Of a stretch of 64,000 nt of DNA, positions 29,080 to 41,343 are shown one piece after another. The notes under the pieces are model-generated. The model ran no database searches, had not been told where the DNA came from, and worked only from the letters and a program-made list of their open reading frames with translations. Each line of letters opens with the position of its first letter. Positions within the stretch are counted from its first letter, which is position 1. The translations under genes and the position numbers were made by a program. Source of the DNA: Syntrophaceae bacterium (GTDB lineage Bacteria; Desulfobacterota; Syntrophia; Syntrophales; PHBD01); contig JABLXX010000006.1 in the NCBI GenBank assembly GCA_013177825.1, forward strand, positions 235,853 to 299,852, written 5' to 3'.

Positions 29080-30516
29080 CTATCCCTTGATGCAGCCGAC
29101 GGCGCGCAGGCGGGCCACCTTGCGGGCGATCCCCGCCCGGTGGACCACGTCCACGACGGCCTCCAGGTCTTTATAGGCCTCGGGAATCTCCTCCTGCAGG
29201 GTCCCTTTTCCGCTGGCCATGACCAGAATGCCCCGCTCGGCCAGCTCCCGGGCGACGGCCCGGCCGCGGCTCGACCGGACCGCCTGGGTGCGGCTCATGA
29301 CCCGACCGGCGCCATGGCAGGAGCTTCCGAAGGTCTCCGCCATGGCCCTTTTCGTACCGGACAGGACATAGGATCCGGTTCCCATGTCCCCCGGGATCAG
29401 GACCGGCTGGCCCACCGCCCGATAGCGGTCCGGCAGGTCCGGATGGCCCGGCGGATAGGCCCGGGTGGCCCCTTTCCGGTGCACGCACAGGGTCCGTTCC
29501 CGGCCCTCCACCGGGAGGGTCTCGATCTTGGCGATGTTGTGGCAGACATCGTAGAGGAGACGCATTCCCAGCTCGCGGGGGCTTTTTTTCAGGGTTCGCT
29601 CGAAGGTCTCCCGGGTCCAGTGCATGAGCATCTGGCGGTTCGCCCAGGCATAATTGGCGGCGCAGGCCATGGCGGCCAGGTAGTCCTTTCCTTCCCTTGA
29701 GCGGATGTAGGCGCAGGCGAGCTGGCGGTCCGGGAGGTTCAGGTCCAGGGTCCGGACGTGCTTCACCAGCCGGGACAGGAAGTCGTCGCAGACCTGGTAA
29801 CCCAGGCCCCGGGATCCGCTGTGGATCATGACGGCGACCTGCCCCCGCTCCAGGCCGAAGGACCGGGCCGCCTCGGGGTCGAAGATATCCTCCACGACCT
29901 CGATTTCCAGGAAATGGTTCCCCGAGCCGAGGGTCCCGAGCTGCGGTCTCCCCCGCTCCAGCGCCCGGGGGCTCACCCGGTCCGGATCGGCCCCGGCCAG
30001 GCATCCTCCGTCTTCCGTCGTTTCCAGGTCCGACTCGGTTCCGTATCCCTGCCCCACGGCCCAGCGGGCTCCTTCCACCAGGACGCGCCGCTCTTCCTTC
30101 TCGGAAAGCTTCAGGACGCCCGTCGAACCCACGCCGGAGGGGATGTTCCGGAAGAGCGCCGCCACCAGGTCCTTCAGGGAATCCCGGATCTCCGGGAAGG
30201 ACAGGCGCGTGGCCACCAGGCGGCAGCCGCAGTTGATGTCGTAGCCGACCCCCCCGGGGGACACGACGCCATCCTCCAGGTCGAAGGCCGCCACGCCGCC
30301 GATGGGGAATCCGTATCCCCAGTGCATGTCCGGCATGGCCAGGGAGGCCTTCACGATCCCCGGGAGATGGGCCACGTTGGCCACCTGGCGGACCCCTTCA
30401 TCGGCGGTCTTCAAGAGCTCCCGGCTCGAATAGATGATCCCGGGAACCCGCATGCCGCCGGTCGGCTCGATCATCCAGCGGAAGGCGTCGATTTGCTTCA
30501 GCGGGATCTCAGACAT
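29080..30516 (-). CDS. rtcB: RNA-splicing ligase RtcB
   Basis: GTP- and Mn2+-dependent 3'-phosphate/5'-OH RNA ligase of 478 residues. The metal-binding segments are intact: GYDINCGCRL (Cys98), HSGSRGLGYQVCDDF, CAANYAWANRQ, and the guanylylated His in SSCHGAGRVMSR. Its start overlaps the end of the archease gene by eight bases. Bacterial RtcB works in RNA repair, often under stress. No RtcR-type regulator is seen beside it, unlike E. coli. Confidence 0.95.
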   Translation of the reverse strand: MSEIPLKQIDAFRWMIEPTGGMRVPGIIYSSRELLKTADEGVRQVANVAHLPGIVKASLAMPDMHWGYGFPIGGVAAFDLEDGVVSPGGVGYDINCGCRLVATRLSFPEIRDSLKDLVAALFRNIPSGVGSTGVLKLSEKEERRVLVEGARWAVGQGYGTESDLETTEDGGCLAGADPDRVSPRALERGRPQLGTLGSGNHFLEIEVVEDIFDPEAARSFGLERGQVAVMIHSGSRGLGYQVCDDFLSRLVKHVRTLDLNLPDRQLACAYIRSREGKDYLAAMACAANYAWANRQMLMHWTRETFERTLKKSPRELGMRLLYDVCHNIAKIETLPVEGRERTLCVHRKGATRAYPPGHPDLPDRYRAVGQPVLIPGDMGTGSYVLSGTKRAMAETFGSSCHGAGRVMSRTQAVRSSRGRAVARELAERGILVMASGKGTLQEEIPEAYKDLEAVVDVVHRAGIARKVARLRAVGCIKG

Positions 30517-30934
30517 CGAAGATCACCCTTCCCTTCCATCCCGCCGGTCCTCCCGGCATCTCCTCCAGGGAGGCGCAGTGCCAGGTTACGGCCTTGATCT
30601 CCATCCGGATCCGGTGGCGTCCCGGATCGTACGGCTCGCCCCTCAGCTCGGCCTCCAGGGTCGTCTTCTCCCCTATCCGGACCCGGGCAGTCCGGATGAG
30701 GAACCCCTCCCCCGAATAGAGATAGAGGCACTCCCGGAGAAAGTTGACCAGGAGATCCGCCGGATCCTCCCCATCGACGCGAATCACCCGGGATTCGGCT
30801 TCGCGGATCCCGTCCCGCTCCGCCAGCAGGTCGAAAAGGGCCTCGGCAGCCCGGGCCAGGACGTCTTCCGGGGTGTTCCCGGAAACCTCGATTCCCAGAT
30901 CCGCCGTATGGTCGATGATCCGGTAGAAGCTCAC
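30509..30934 (-). CDS. Archease (RtcB activator)
   Basis: The 141-residue product starts at a GTG (30934) and reads SFYRIIDHTADLGIEV, the archease signature (DHTAD). A later segment LLVNFLRECLYLYSGE is also typical. Archease lets RtcB turn over several times and broadens its nucleotide use. The gene overlaps the TVP38 gene upstream by four bases and rtcB downstream by eight, so the three form a tight operon. Confidence 0.92.
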   Translation of the reverse strand: MSFYRIIDHTADLGIEVSGNTPEDVLARAAEALFDLLAERDGIREAESRVIRVDGEDPADLLVNFLRECLYLYSGEGFLIRTARVRIGEKTTLEAELRGEPYDPGRHRIRMEIKAVTWHCASLEEMPGGPAGWKGRVIFDV

Positions 30935-31632
30935 GGCGTCCCCCGCGGGGGGGCCGGCGGCTTCGCTCGCCGGACGAAGCGGATGATCTCGTGCCGCCAG
31001 AAATAGGCCAGGAGAAACAGGAGCGATCCGACCCCCAGGGCGATCATCCACGGCACGTTTTCCCGGCAGGGATCCCGGGCGATCATGCCGCTGATGGACA
31101 GTCCGATGGTGCCGACGAGCCGGCCGACCGTGGAAATGACCAGGAAGGGTCCCGCCTTCATGTGGCTGAGACCCAGGATGTAGCAGAGGGAATCTTTCGG
31201 GAATCCGGGGATCAGAAACAGAAAGAAGGCTACCGCCGTCCCCTGGCGTGCCATGAATTTGTCGTACCGCTGAATCAGGGAGGGCTTGACGAACCGCTCC
31301 ACCAGGGGCAGCCCGAACCAGTGGGCCAGCCCGAAGGCCATCCAGGAACCGATGGTGAGTCCGATGGTCGAGTAGACTGTGCCCAGGACGGGGCCGTAGA
31401 GGAAGCCTCCTATGAATCCCGTCACTTCCCCGGGGATCGGCGCCAGGATGACCTGCAGGACCTGCAGAACGATAAAAACGACCACCGACAGAGGCCCGTA
31501 GGACTCCAGCAGGCGGATCGTCCGCTGCCGGTCTCCGAAAAAGGCGGCCAGGTTGAAGTGAATAAAAATCCAGGCCGCCGCGGCCACCAGGACCGCCAGG
31601 AGAATCAGCCTCCACCACAGTCGGTTTTTCAT
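30931..31632 (-). CDS. TVP38/TMEM64-family (DedA-superfamily) membrane protein
   Basis: The 233-residue product with about five membrane segments carries the VTT/SNARE-associated motif (APIPGEVTGFIGGFLYGPVLG) and FLIPGFPKDSLCYILGLS. Members may scramble lipids or support membrane energetics; the precise role is unknown. It leads the tvp38-archease-rtcB operon, and its ATG is followed upstream by an apparently empty 215-bp gap to gyrA (31633-31847). Confidence 0.88.
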   Translation of the reverse strand: MKNRLWWRLILLAVLVAAAAWIFIHFNLAAFFGDRQRTIRLLESYGPLSVVVFIVLQVLQVILAPIPGEVTGFIGGFLYGPVLGTVYSTIGLTIGSWMAFGLAHWFGLPLVERFVKPSLIQRYDKFMARQGTAVAFFLFLIPGFPKDSLCYILGLSHMKAGPFLVISTVGRLVGTIGLSISGMIARDPCRENVPWMIALGVGSLLFLLAYFWRHEIIRFVRRAKPPAPPRGTP

Positions 31633-31847
31633 CCTGCCTCAGGGAAGGATCGGTCGGACCGCATCGACGAAAAAACCATCCATTCGGTCTCGGACGCCGA
31701 CCCGCTGAAAAACAGTGGTATCTTGTCCGGTCAGGACGGCCACGGAAAGGAGCATGGCGGCGGTTGGGAAGACACTGCTTTGCACCGCCGATTCCCGGCC
31801 GTCTCAAATCATCCGGTTCGGACGCACGGACGACCGGGATTGTCGCT

Positions 31848-34358
31848 TCATGCACCCTCACCGGGCAGGTCATGGCCGTTCTCGCCGTTTCCGGCAAAGC
31901 TGTTCCCGTCTCCCTCTTCCTTCTCGTCGCTTTCCTTGTCCGCCCTGGCTATGCCGACGAGCTTTTCCTCCGGGGCCAGGTCGATCAGCTTCACCCCCTG
32001 GGTGGAACGGCCGATGACGGGGATCTCCTCCACCTTCACGCGGATGATGTTGCCGGCGCTGGAGATGAGCACGATGTCCTCCGTTCCCATCACCTGCAGG
32101 ATCCCCGAGACGTTCCCGATCCGGGGCACCGTCTTTAGATTGATGGTCCCCCGTCCTCCCCGTCCCTGAAGCCGGTATTCGGCGATGTCCGTCCGCTTCC
32201 CGTAGCCTTTCTCGGAAACGGTGAGCATCGTGCTGCCCTCGACGGGGATGTCGACGCCTACCACTTCGTCGTCTTCCTCCAGGTGGATTCCCCGCACTCC
32301 CCGGGCGGTTCTCCCCATGTCGCGGACCTCGTCTTCCTGGAAACGGATGGACATCCCCCGCAGGGTGGCCAGGAAGATGTCCTGCCCGCCGCAGGTGAGC
32401 TTCACGTCCATCAGCTCGTCCCCCTCATCGACCGAGACGGCGATGATCCCTGTCGAGCGGGGGTTGGAAAATGCCTCCAGCTCCGTTTTCTTGATGACCC
32501 CCTTCTTGGACACCATGACCACGGACTTCTTTTCCTCGAAGGAGCGCACCGGCAGGATCGCCGCCACCCTCTCTTCCTGGGACATGGAGATCAGGTTGAC
32601 GATGGCCTTGCCCTTGGCGGCCCGGCCCGCCTGGGGGATCTGGTAGACCTTGAGCCAGTAGACCCTGCCCTGGGTCGAGAAAATCAGGATGTAGTGGTGC
32701 GTGTTGGCGATGAAGACGTTCTCCACGAAGTCCTCTTCCTTCGTGGCCATCCCTACCTTGCCCCGTCCGCCGCGACGCTGGCTGCGGTAGAGGGTCGCGG
32801 CGTTCCGTTTGATATAGCCTGATTTGGAAACGGTGACGACCATGTCTTCCTCGACGATCAGGTCCTCCACGTCGATATCGTCCACGCTGGCCACGATCTC
32901 CGTCCGCCGCTCGTCGCCGAAACGGTCGCGAATCTCCACCAGCTCCTTCTCGATGACCTCCAGGACCTTTGCCGGATCGTCGAGAATGGCCTGGAGCTCG
33001 CCGATCAGGGTCATCGTCTGGTCGTATTCCTGCTGGATCTTGTCCCGCTCCAGGCCGGTGAGCCGCTGGAGCCGCATTTCCAGGATCGCCTTGGCCTGTG
33101 CCTCCGAGAGACCGAAGGTGCCGACCAGGGCGTCGGACGCCTCGGCGGGGCTGCCGGAGGCCTTGATGACGGCGATGACCTCGTCGATCCGGGCGAGGGC
33201 GATCAGGAGCCCCTCCAGGATGTGGGCCCGCTCCCTGGCCCGGGCCAGATCGAAGGTGGTCCGGCGGATCACCACTTCCCGGCGGAAATCGACGAAGCGC
33301 TCAAGGATTTCCTTGAGGTTGAACACGCGGGGCTGCCCCGCGTCGATGGCCAGGAGGATGATGCCGAAGGAACTCTCCATCTGCGTGTGCTTGTAGAGCT
33401 GGTTCAGGACGACCCCGGCGATTTCGTCCTTCCGGAGGTCCATGACCACACGAATGCCCTCCCGGTCGGATTCGTCCCTTAAGTCTGCTATTCCACTTAT
33501 CTTTTTCTCCTTTACCAGCTCGGAGATCTTTTCGATGAGGTTTGCCTTGTTGACCTGGTACGGCAGCTCCGTCACAACGATGCTCTCGCGGTCCGTCCGG
33601 GCGTTCCGCTCGATGAGGGCCCGGGCCCGGAGCCGGATGATCCCCCGGCCGGTGCGATATGCGTCGAGGATCCCGTCCCGTCCGTTGATGAAACCGGCCG
33701 TCGGGAAGTCGGGCCCCGGGATGATCCGCATCAGTTCTTCCACGGTGATATCCGGTCGGTCCATCAGGGCGATGATGCCGTTCACCAGTTCCCCCAGGTT
33801 GTGGGGAGGGATGTTCGTGGCCACCCCCACGGCGATGCCTGCGCTTCCGTTCAGAAGGAGCTCCGGTATCCTGGCGGGCAGGACCGTCGGCTCTTCCAGG
33901 GATTCATCGTAATTGGGGGTGAAATCGACGGTGTCCTTTTCCAGGTCCGCCAGGAGTTCCTCGGCGATCCGGGACATGCGGACCTCGGTATAGCGCATGG
34001 CCGCAGGGGGATCCCCGTCGATGGAGCCGAAGTTTCCCTGGCCGTCGACGAGGGGGTAGCGCATGGAGAAATCCTGGGCCATCCTGACGACGGTGTCATA
34101 GGCGGCGGAATCTCCGTGGGGATGGTACTTTCCGATGATGTCCCCGACGATGCGGGCCGATTTCTTGTAGGCCTTGTTCCAGCGGTTCCCCATCTCGTGC
34201 ATGGCGAACAGGGCCCGCCGGTGGACCGGCTTGAGCCCGTCCCGGACGTCCGGAATGGCGCGCCCGATGATAACGCTCATGGCGTAGTCCATGTAGGACT
34301 TCTTCATCTCGTCTTCGATATTGATGGGAAGGCTCTTCTGCAGGAAAGACTGTTCCAT
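31848..34358 (-). CDS. gyrA: DNA gyrase subunit A
   Basis: The 836-residue product has the active-site Tyr123 in [10 protein letters not shown] and the quinolone-target segment [11 protein letters not shown] with Ser84 and Asp88 intact (wild-type, sensitive form). The GyrA box in the C-terminal pinwheel, QRRGGRGK (encoded near 32780-32803), shows gyrase rather than topoisomerase IV. Fourth gene of dnaA-dnaN-gyrB-gyrA, 87 bp after gyrB. An acidic, low-complexity C-terminal tail follows the pinwheel. Confidence 0.97.
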   Translation of the reverse strand: MEQSFLQKSLPINIEDEMKKSYMDYAMSVIIGRAIPDVRDGLKPVHRRALFAMHEMGNRWNKAYKKSARIVGDIIGKYHPHGDSAAYDTVVRMAQDFSMRYPLVDGQGNFGSIDGDPPAAMRYTEVRMSRIAEELLADLEKDTVDFTPNYDESLEEPTVLPARIPELLLNGSAGIAVGVATNIPPHNLGELVNGIIALMDRPDITVEELMRIIPGPDFPTAGFINGRDGILDAYRTGRGIIRLRARALIERNARTDRESIVVTELPYQVNKANLIEKISELVKEKKISGIADLRDESDREGIRVVMDLRKDEIAGVVLNQLYKHTQMESSFGIILLAIDAGQPRVFNLKEILERFVDFRREVVIRRTTFDLARARERAHILEGLLIALARIDEVIAVIKASGSPAEASDALVGTFGLSEAQAKAILEMRLQRLTGLERDKIQQEYDQTMTLIGELQAILDDPAKVLEVIEKELVEIRDRFGDERRTEIVASVDDIDVEDLIVEEDMVVTVSKSGYIKRNAATLYRSQRRGGRGKVGMATKEEDFVENVFIANTHHYILIFSTQGRVYWLKVYQIPQAGRAAKGKAIVNLISMSQEERVAAILPVRSFEEKKSVVMVSKKGVIKKTELEAFSNPRSTGIIAVSVDEGDELMDVKLTCGGQDIFLATLRGMSIRFQEDEVRDMGRTARGVRGIHLEEDDEVVGVDIPVEGSTMLTVSEKGYGKRTDIAEYRLQGRGGRGTINLKTVPRIGNVSGILQVMGTEDIVLISSAGNIIRVKVEEIPVIGRSTQGVKLIDLAPEEKLVGIARADKESDEKEEGDGNSFAGNGENGHDLPGEGA

Positions 34359-34445
34359 TCCTCGTTATCCTCTTGATCCTCTTGAAAAAAACGCGGCCAG
34401 AACCGTTTCGGTCCTGACCTGTCGGAAAACTCGGGCTCTCGCCCG

Positions 34446-36869
<2,424 letters not shown>

Positions 36870-36902
36870 CTAAAACGAATCAATATGAATAGAATCAATG
36901 TC

Positions 36903-38024
36903 TCAGAACTTCAGAGGCATGATAATGCACAGGTAGCGGTCCGAATCGGACGGACGGACGATTCCCGGCTTTTTTGCCCCGCCGATCTCGAACATTCCGT
37001 CTCCTTCTCCGATCACCTCGATGGCATCGATCAGGAAATTCACATTATAGGCCACCTCCACGTTCGGCTCCTGATAGGAAACCTCCACCTCCTCGCTGGC
37101 CTCACCGACGTCCGGATTCGTGGAGTGAAGCACCATCCTGTCCGTCGTCATCTTTACGATGACCCCGCTGTAACCCTCGCTGGAAATGACGCTCATTCTC
37201 CGCAGGGCATGAAGAACCCTGTCCCGCTCGAACCGGACGATGTATCCCTTCTCAACGGGAATGACCCGCCGGTAATCGGGATAGTCGCTGTCGATGAGCC
37301 TCACTTTCAGGATCGTATTTTCCGTCTTGAAGACGCACATTCCCTGGTGGACTCCCATTCGAACCTCGCCGTTCGAATCGTCCAGAAGCTTGCGGATCTC
37401 TCCGAGTCCCTTTCTGGGCAGGATGATTCCTTTTTCCAGCTCCAGAAACGCCTTCTCCGGGTCCATCAGGGTCCAGGCCATCGCCATCCGGTGACCGTCC
37501 GTCGCCACCATGCGGATCTCCGTCCCCGACTCCTTCTTCTGCGACTCGAAAAGAACCCCCGTCAGATTCTTGCGGAGGGGATCCGTGGAAATGGCAAAAA
37601 AGGTTTTCCTGATCAACTCCAGGACATCCTCTGAAGAGATCGCAAAGTACTGGATTCCTTCTTCTTCAGCAACATTCGGATATTCTCCCGCCCCCAGACC
37701 GGGGATTCGGTAAACGGCTTTGTCGCACGTGATCGTGACCAGTTCCTTCTCGTTCTTGACGAAATGAACCGTTTCGCCCTGGGTTTCCCGGACCAGTTCG
37801 TGAAGCTTCCGGGCGGAAAGGGTCACCCGGCCTTCCGTTTTGACGTCCGCTCCGTATCCCACCATCACGGCAATTTCCAGATCCGTGGCGCTGATGGTGA
37901 CCTTCTCCGGCTGGGCGGCAATCAGGACATTGTTCAGGATCGGCATGGTCGTTTTCTTTTCTACGATTCCCGCGGTCCTTTGCATTCCGGCCAAAAGAAG
38001 TTCCCGCTTGATACAGAAATCCAT
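36903..38024 (-). CDS. dnaN: DNA polymerase III beta sliding clamp
   Basis: The 373-residue product has three repeats of the clamp fold and the usual C-terminal PSDSDRYLCIIMPLK (family MPMR/MPxx ending in L). It forms the ring that tethers polymerase to DNA. AAAGGAGAGAAAT precedes the ATG. It is separated from dnaA by an A+T-rich 146-bp gap holding a DnaA box. Confidence 0.97.
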   Translation of the reverse strand: MDFCIKRELLLAGMQRTAGIVEKKTTMPILNNVLIAAQPEKVTISATDLEIAVMVGYGADVKTEGRVTLSARKLHELVRETQGETVHFVKNEKELVTITCDKAVYRIPGLGAGEYPNVAEEEGIQYFAISSEDVLELIRKTFFAISTDPLRKNLTGVLFESQKKESGTEIRMVATDGHRMAMAWTLMDPEKAFLELEKGIILPRKGLGEIRKLLDDSNGEVRMGVHQGMCVFKTENTILKVRLIDSDYPDYRRVIPVEKGYIVRFERDRVLHALRRMSVISSEGYSGVIVKMTTDRMVLHSTNPDVGEASEEVEVSYQEPNVEVAYNVNFLIDAIEVIGEGDGMFEIGGAKKPGIVRPSDSDRYLCIIMPLKF

Positions 38025-38170
38025 ATTTCTCTCCCTTTCTTTTTTTTCTCTATTAGATTGAATCAGTAGTTACAGTAAGGGCTGTTGATACCTTGATCAA
38101 ATTGAAATTTATGAATGACATCATATATATAATCGATCATGCCGTTGTGGATAGTCCGTTGATGCCGCTG
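38025..38170. promoter_or_regulatory. Candidate oriC/DUE in the dnaA-dnaN gap
   Basis: This 146-bp gap is far more A+T-rich than its surroundings, with a TATATATAA run near 38124-38132 and several GATC sites. TGTGGATAG (38146-38154) is one base from a DnaA box. It could be the unwinding region of a bipartite origin together with the boxes at 39533-39564. Assignment rests on context and is not proven. Confidence 0.45.
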
Positions 38171-39520
38171 TTATGAAGACTGCTGAAGTGTGTCTTCAAT
38201 GTCCTGGATCGTTTTTTTCAGGGCTGAGTCCTTCTCGATCAGAGCGCTGATTTTGTTGACGGCGTAAATCACGGTGGAGTGGTCGCGTCCACCGAGTTTT
38301 TCTCCGATGTCCGGGAAGGAGGCGTTTGTCAGCCGCCGGCACAGGAACATGGCGGACTGACGGGCAAGGACGATGTTTTTGCTTTTCTTTTTTGACTTTA
38401 GATCGGAGAGTTTCACGTTGAATTTTCCGGAGGAGGCACGGATGACCTCGTCCACCGTGATGTCCTCCCGCTCGTTTTGCCGGACGATTTTCCGGAGGAC
38501 TTCCTTGGCCAGGTCCATGTCGATGGACCGCCCCGTCACGGAGGCGTAGGCGCTGATCCGGACCAGAAAGCCTTCCAGTTCCCGGATGTTCGAATGGGCG
38601 TTGGACGCCACGTAGTGTGCTACGTTGCTGGGAAGGTGGATGCTGTTGTCGTGGGCTTTCTTTTGCAGGATGGCAATCCGGGTCTCGATGTCGGGAGGAT
38701 GGATATCGGCGATGAGCCCCCATTCGAAGCGGGAACGGAGACGGTCTTCCAGATTCGGGATATCTTTCGGAAACTTGTCGCTGGTGACGACGATCTGTTT
38801 TCCCGCATCGTGGAGGGTGTTGAACGTATGAAAGAATTCTTCCTGTGTCCGGTCCTTCCCGGCAATGAACTGGATGTCGTCAATCAGGAGACAGTCGATT
38901 TTTCTGTATTTTTCTCGAAACTTCGGCGTCCGGTCGTACCGGATGGAACCGATGAGCTCGTTGACGAACTCCTCCGCCGAGACATAAACGACGTTCGTGT
39001 CCGGGTAGAGATTCAGCGTGTGCAGTCCGATGGCATTGAGCAGGTGTGTCTTTCCCAGGCCGACGTCGCTGTAAATGAATAGGGGGTTGTAGTTTTTCGC
39101 CGGCATTTCTCCCACGGACATGGCGGCGGCGTGAGCGAACTGGTTGCATGAGCCGACGACGAATCGTTCGAAGCTGTAGTTTGGGTTCAGGTTCGATTCG
39201 TACTTCGTAGCCGGAGGTTTTCGCTCGGATTTCCCGTCCGATTTCTTCGCTTCCGCCGGCGTTTCCGCTGCTCGGCCGTCTCCCTTGCTGACGGTGAAAT
39301 GAACGCTCAGGTCGATTCCCGAGACCTCTTTCAGGCTTTCCTTGATGATGGGCAGGTAATTGTCGTTCAGCCAGTCTTTGAAAAACTTGTTGGGCACAGC
39401 GAACTGAATGCTGTTCCCCTCCACAGCCGTGACACGAACCGGCTGAATCCAGGTGTCGAAGTTCTGCTGGCTCACCTGCTTTCGAATGATATTTGTCGCT
39501 TTTTCCCAGATTAAATCCAC
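38171..39520 (-). CDS. dnaA: Chromosomal replication initiator DnaA
   Basis: The 449-residue product has domain I at the N-terminus, a linker rich in Lys and Pro, an AAA+ domain with Walker A GLGKT and Walker B LLIDDIQFI, and domain IV with the DnaA-box-binding signature GGRDHSTVIYAVNKI. Start is GTG (39520). It leads the dnaA-dnaN-gyrB-gyrA series, and DnaA boxes in front of it suggest autoregulation. Confidence 0.97.
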   Translation of the reverse strand: MDLIWEKATNIIRKQVSQQNFDTWIQPVRVTAVEGNSIQFAVPNKFFKDWLNDNYLPIIKESLKEVSGIDLSVHFTVSKGDGRAAETPAEAKKSDGKSERKPPATKYESNLNPNYSFERFVVGSCNQFAHAAAMSVGEMPAKNYNPLFIYSDVGLGKTHLLNAIGLHTLNLYPDTNVVYVSAEEFVNELIGSIRYDRTPKFREKYRKIDCLLIDDIQFIAGKDRTQEEFFHTFNTLHDAGKQIVVTSDKFPKDIPNLEDRLRSRFEWGLIADIHPPDIETRIAILQKKAHDNSIHLPSNVAHYVASNAHSNIRELEGFLVRISAYASVTGRSIDMDLAKEVLRKIVRQNEREDITVDEVIRASSGKFNVKLSDLKSKKKSKNIVLARQSAMFLCRRLTNASFPDIGEKLGGRDHSTVIYAVNKISALIEKDSALKKTIQDIEDTLQQSS

Positions 39521-39532
39521 TACTTAATTACC

Positions 39533-39564
39533 TCATCCACAAGGTTTTCAACAGCTGTGGATAA
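39533..39564. promoter_or_regulatory. Two DnaA boxes upstream of dnaA
   Basis: TCATCCACA (39533-39541, one mismatch to TTATCCACA) and TGTGGATAA (39556-39564, perfect inverse box) face one another with 14 bases between them in the 87-bp gap between dnaA and parB. They are likely DnaA binding sites of the origin and/or the dnaA promoter. Confidence 0.75.
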
Positions 39565-39607
39565 ATGACAGTGAATGGGATTCGAGTTTTCCCGGACGCT
39601 TTTCGAA

Positions 39608-40471
39608 TCAGGGTTTCCCGTCCAGAAGCAGACGGATCAGCCGGCTGAGTTCTTCCTCTCCGGAAAAGCGGATTTCAATCCGCCCGCTTTTCCGGCCGGG
39701 CCGGATCCGGACTGCGCTGAGAAAACGCTCCGTGAGGGAATTTTCCAGTTGCCGCAGATGAGGTCCGCCGGCGGGTTCTTTTTTCCGTTCTTTATTGCCC
39801 TTTGTTTTCAGGAGCCCTTTGACGAGCCGTTCGGTCTCCCGAACATTCAGCGCCCGCTGAACGATGGTCCGGTACGCCTGAAGCTGGGTCTGGGGTTGTT
39901 CCAGAGGGAGGAGACAGCGGGCATGGCCGGAAGAGATCTTCCTTGCCACGAGGCCATCCAGGATTTCCGAAGGCAGCCGGAGGAGGCGAAGTGAATTCGC
40001 CACGGTGGACCGGTCTTTCGCGACCCTCTGTGCGATGTCCTCCTGGGAAAGGCCGAACTGATCCGCCAGGATCCGGAAGGCCTCCGCCTCTTCCACAGGG
40101 TTGAGGGATTCGCGCTGAATGTTTTCCACAATGGACCATTCCGCCGCGTCAAGGTCTCCGGCCTCCCGGATGACCACCGGAACTTCCTTCAGCCCCGCCT
40201 GCTGGGCCGCCCGCCAGCGCCGCTCTCCGGCAATGATTTCGTACCCTTCCGGCGCCCGCCGGACGATGATGGGCTGGATCACACCGCTTTTGCGGATGGA
40301 GGCGACCAGATTCTTCTGCTCCTGGTCTCGAAAGGATTTCCGGGCCTGGAATCGGTTGGGCGTGAGCTCCTCGATGCCGCACAGGATGTAGGAAGGCCGT
40401 TCGCCAACCTGCTTGAGCAGTTCCGGGAACATGGCGCCCAGGCCTTTTCCAAGGGATGTTTTTGTCGACAT
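39608..40471 (-). CDS. parB: Chromosome partitioning protein ParB/Spo0J
   Basis: CTPase and parS-binding protein of 287 residues. GERRWRAAQQAGL is the CTP-binding motif and ENIQRESLNPVEEAEAF leads into the helix-turn-helix (GLSQEDIAQRVAKDRSTVANSLRLL). A basic linker precedes the C-terminal dimer domain. The ATG overlaps the parA stop (TGATG at 40469-40473), so the pair is coupled. The open frame continues upstream but in the frame of no known domain. Confidence 0.95.
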   Translation of the reverse strand: MSTKTSLGKGLGAMFPELLKQVGERPSYILCGIEELTPNRFQARKSFRDQEQKNLVASIRKSGVIQPIIVRRAPEGYEIIAGERRWRAAQQAGLKEVPVVIREAGDLDAAEWSIVENIQRESLNPVEEAEAFRILADQFGLSQEDIAQRVAKDRSTVANSLRLLRLPSEILDGLVARKISSGHARCLLPLEQPQTQLQAYRTIVQRALNVRETERLVKGLLKTKGNKERKKEPAGGPHLRQLENSLTERFLSAVRIRPGRKSGRIEIRFSGEEELSRLIRLLLDGKP

Positions 40472-41247
40472 CAGGACCCGCTTCCTCCGTTCCCCATGAC
40501 TTCCTTGGCCAGTTCCATGTAGGAAATGGCGCCCCGGGAACGGACATCGTAAAGAATGATCGGGAGACCGTGGCTGGGACTCTCGGAAAGTCTTACATTC
40601 CGCGGGATGACGGTCTGAAAGACCTTGGTCCCGAAGTGCCGCCGGACTTCTTCGCTGACCTGCCGGGACAGAATGTTCCGCCCGTCGAACATGGTCAGGA
40701 GGATTCCCCCCAGCGCCAGAGACGGATTGAGCCGCGCCTGAACGAGCTTGATCGTTGCCAGGAGCCGCCCCAATCCCTCCAGGGCGAAATACTCGCACTG
40801 CAAAGGCACGATGACGCTGTCCGCCGCCACCAGGGCATTCAGGGTGAGAAAGCCCAGAGAGGGCGGACAATCGATAATGACGTATTCATAACCGAGATCC
40901 GCGGAGCGGATCAGCCGGCGAAGTTTTTTCTCCCGGTCCTCGATTTCGACAAACTCGATCTCCACACCGGTCAGGTCCTGGTCGGAGCCGATCACATCGA
41001 GGAAGGGAAGGCGGCTGCCCAGGACCACTTCGGCCAGGGTGCCCTCTCCGCTAAGGGCGTCGTAAAGATTGCGCTCCTTCAATGCCGCCGGATCGATGCC
41101 CAGGCCGCTCGTGGCATTCCCCTGCGGGTCCGCATCGATGAGAAGCGTCTTCCGTTCCGCCGCGGCGAGGGTCGCCGCCAGGTTGATGGCGGTGGTGGTC
41201 TTGCCGACCCCCCCTTTTTGATTCGCGATGCTTATGATTTTACGCAT
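40471..41247 (-). CDS. parA: Chromosome partitioning ATPase ParA/Soj
   Basis: The 258-residue product begins MRKIISIANQKGGVGKTTTA, with the deviant Walker A (signature Lys before GGVGKTT). Walker A' and B are in DADPQGN and IIDCPPS. The ATG at 41247 gives the canonical N-terminus, although no clear Shine-Dalgarno is seen; an upstream TTG at 41313 is rejected. Lies 96 bp after rsmG, of which the gap is A+T-rich. Confidence 0.95.
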   Translation of the reverse strand: MRKIISIANQKGGVGKTTTAINLAATLAAAERKTLLIDADPQGNATSGLGIDPAALKERNLYDALSGEGTLAEVVLGSRLPFLDVIGSDQDLTGVEIEFVEIEDREKKLRRLIRSADLGYEYVIIDCPPSLGFLTLNALVAADSVIVPLQCEYFALEGLGRLLATIKLVQARLNPSLALGGILLTMFDGRNILSRQVSEEVRRHFGTKVFQTVIPRNVRLSESPSHGLPIILYDVRSRGAISYMELAKEVMGNGGSGS

Positions 41248-41343
41248 GATTTTGGGGAAAGGGACTGGAACGTTTTCACCCCCCTGACGCGACGGAAAGG
41301 TAACACAAATCAAGGTTTTTTCAAAGGAGATTTTTTTAGATAA

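Noticed and set aside
31633..31847. Gap between tvp38 and gyrA
   Set aside because: I looked for a small gene, tRNA or terminator in this 215-bp stretch and saw nothing I could support.
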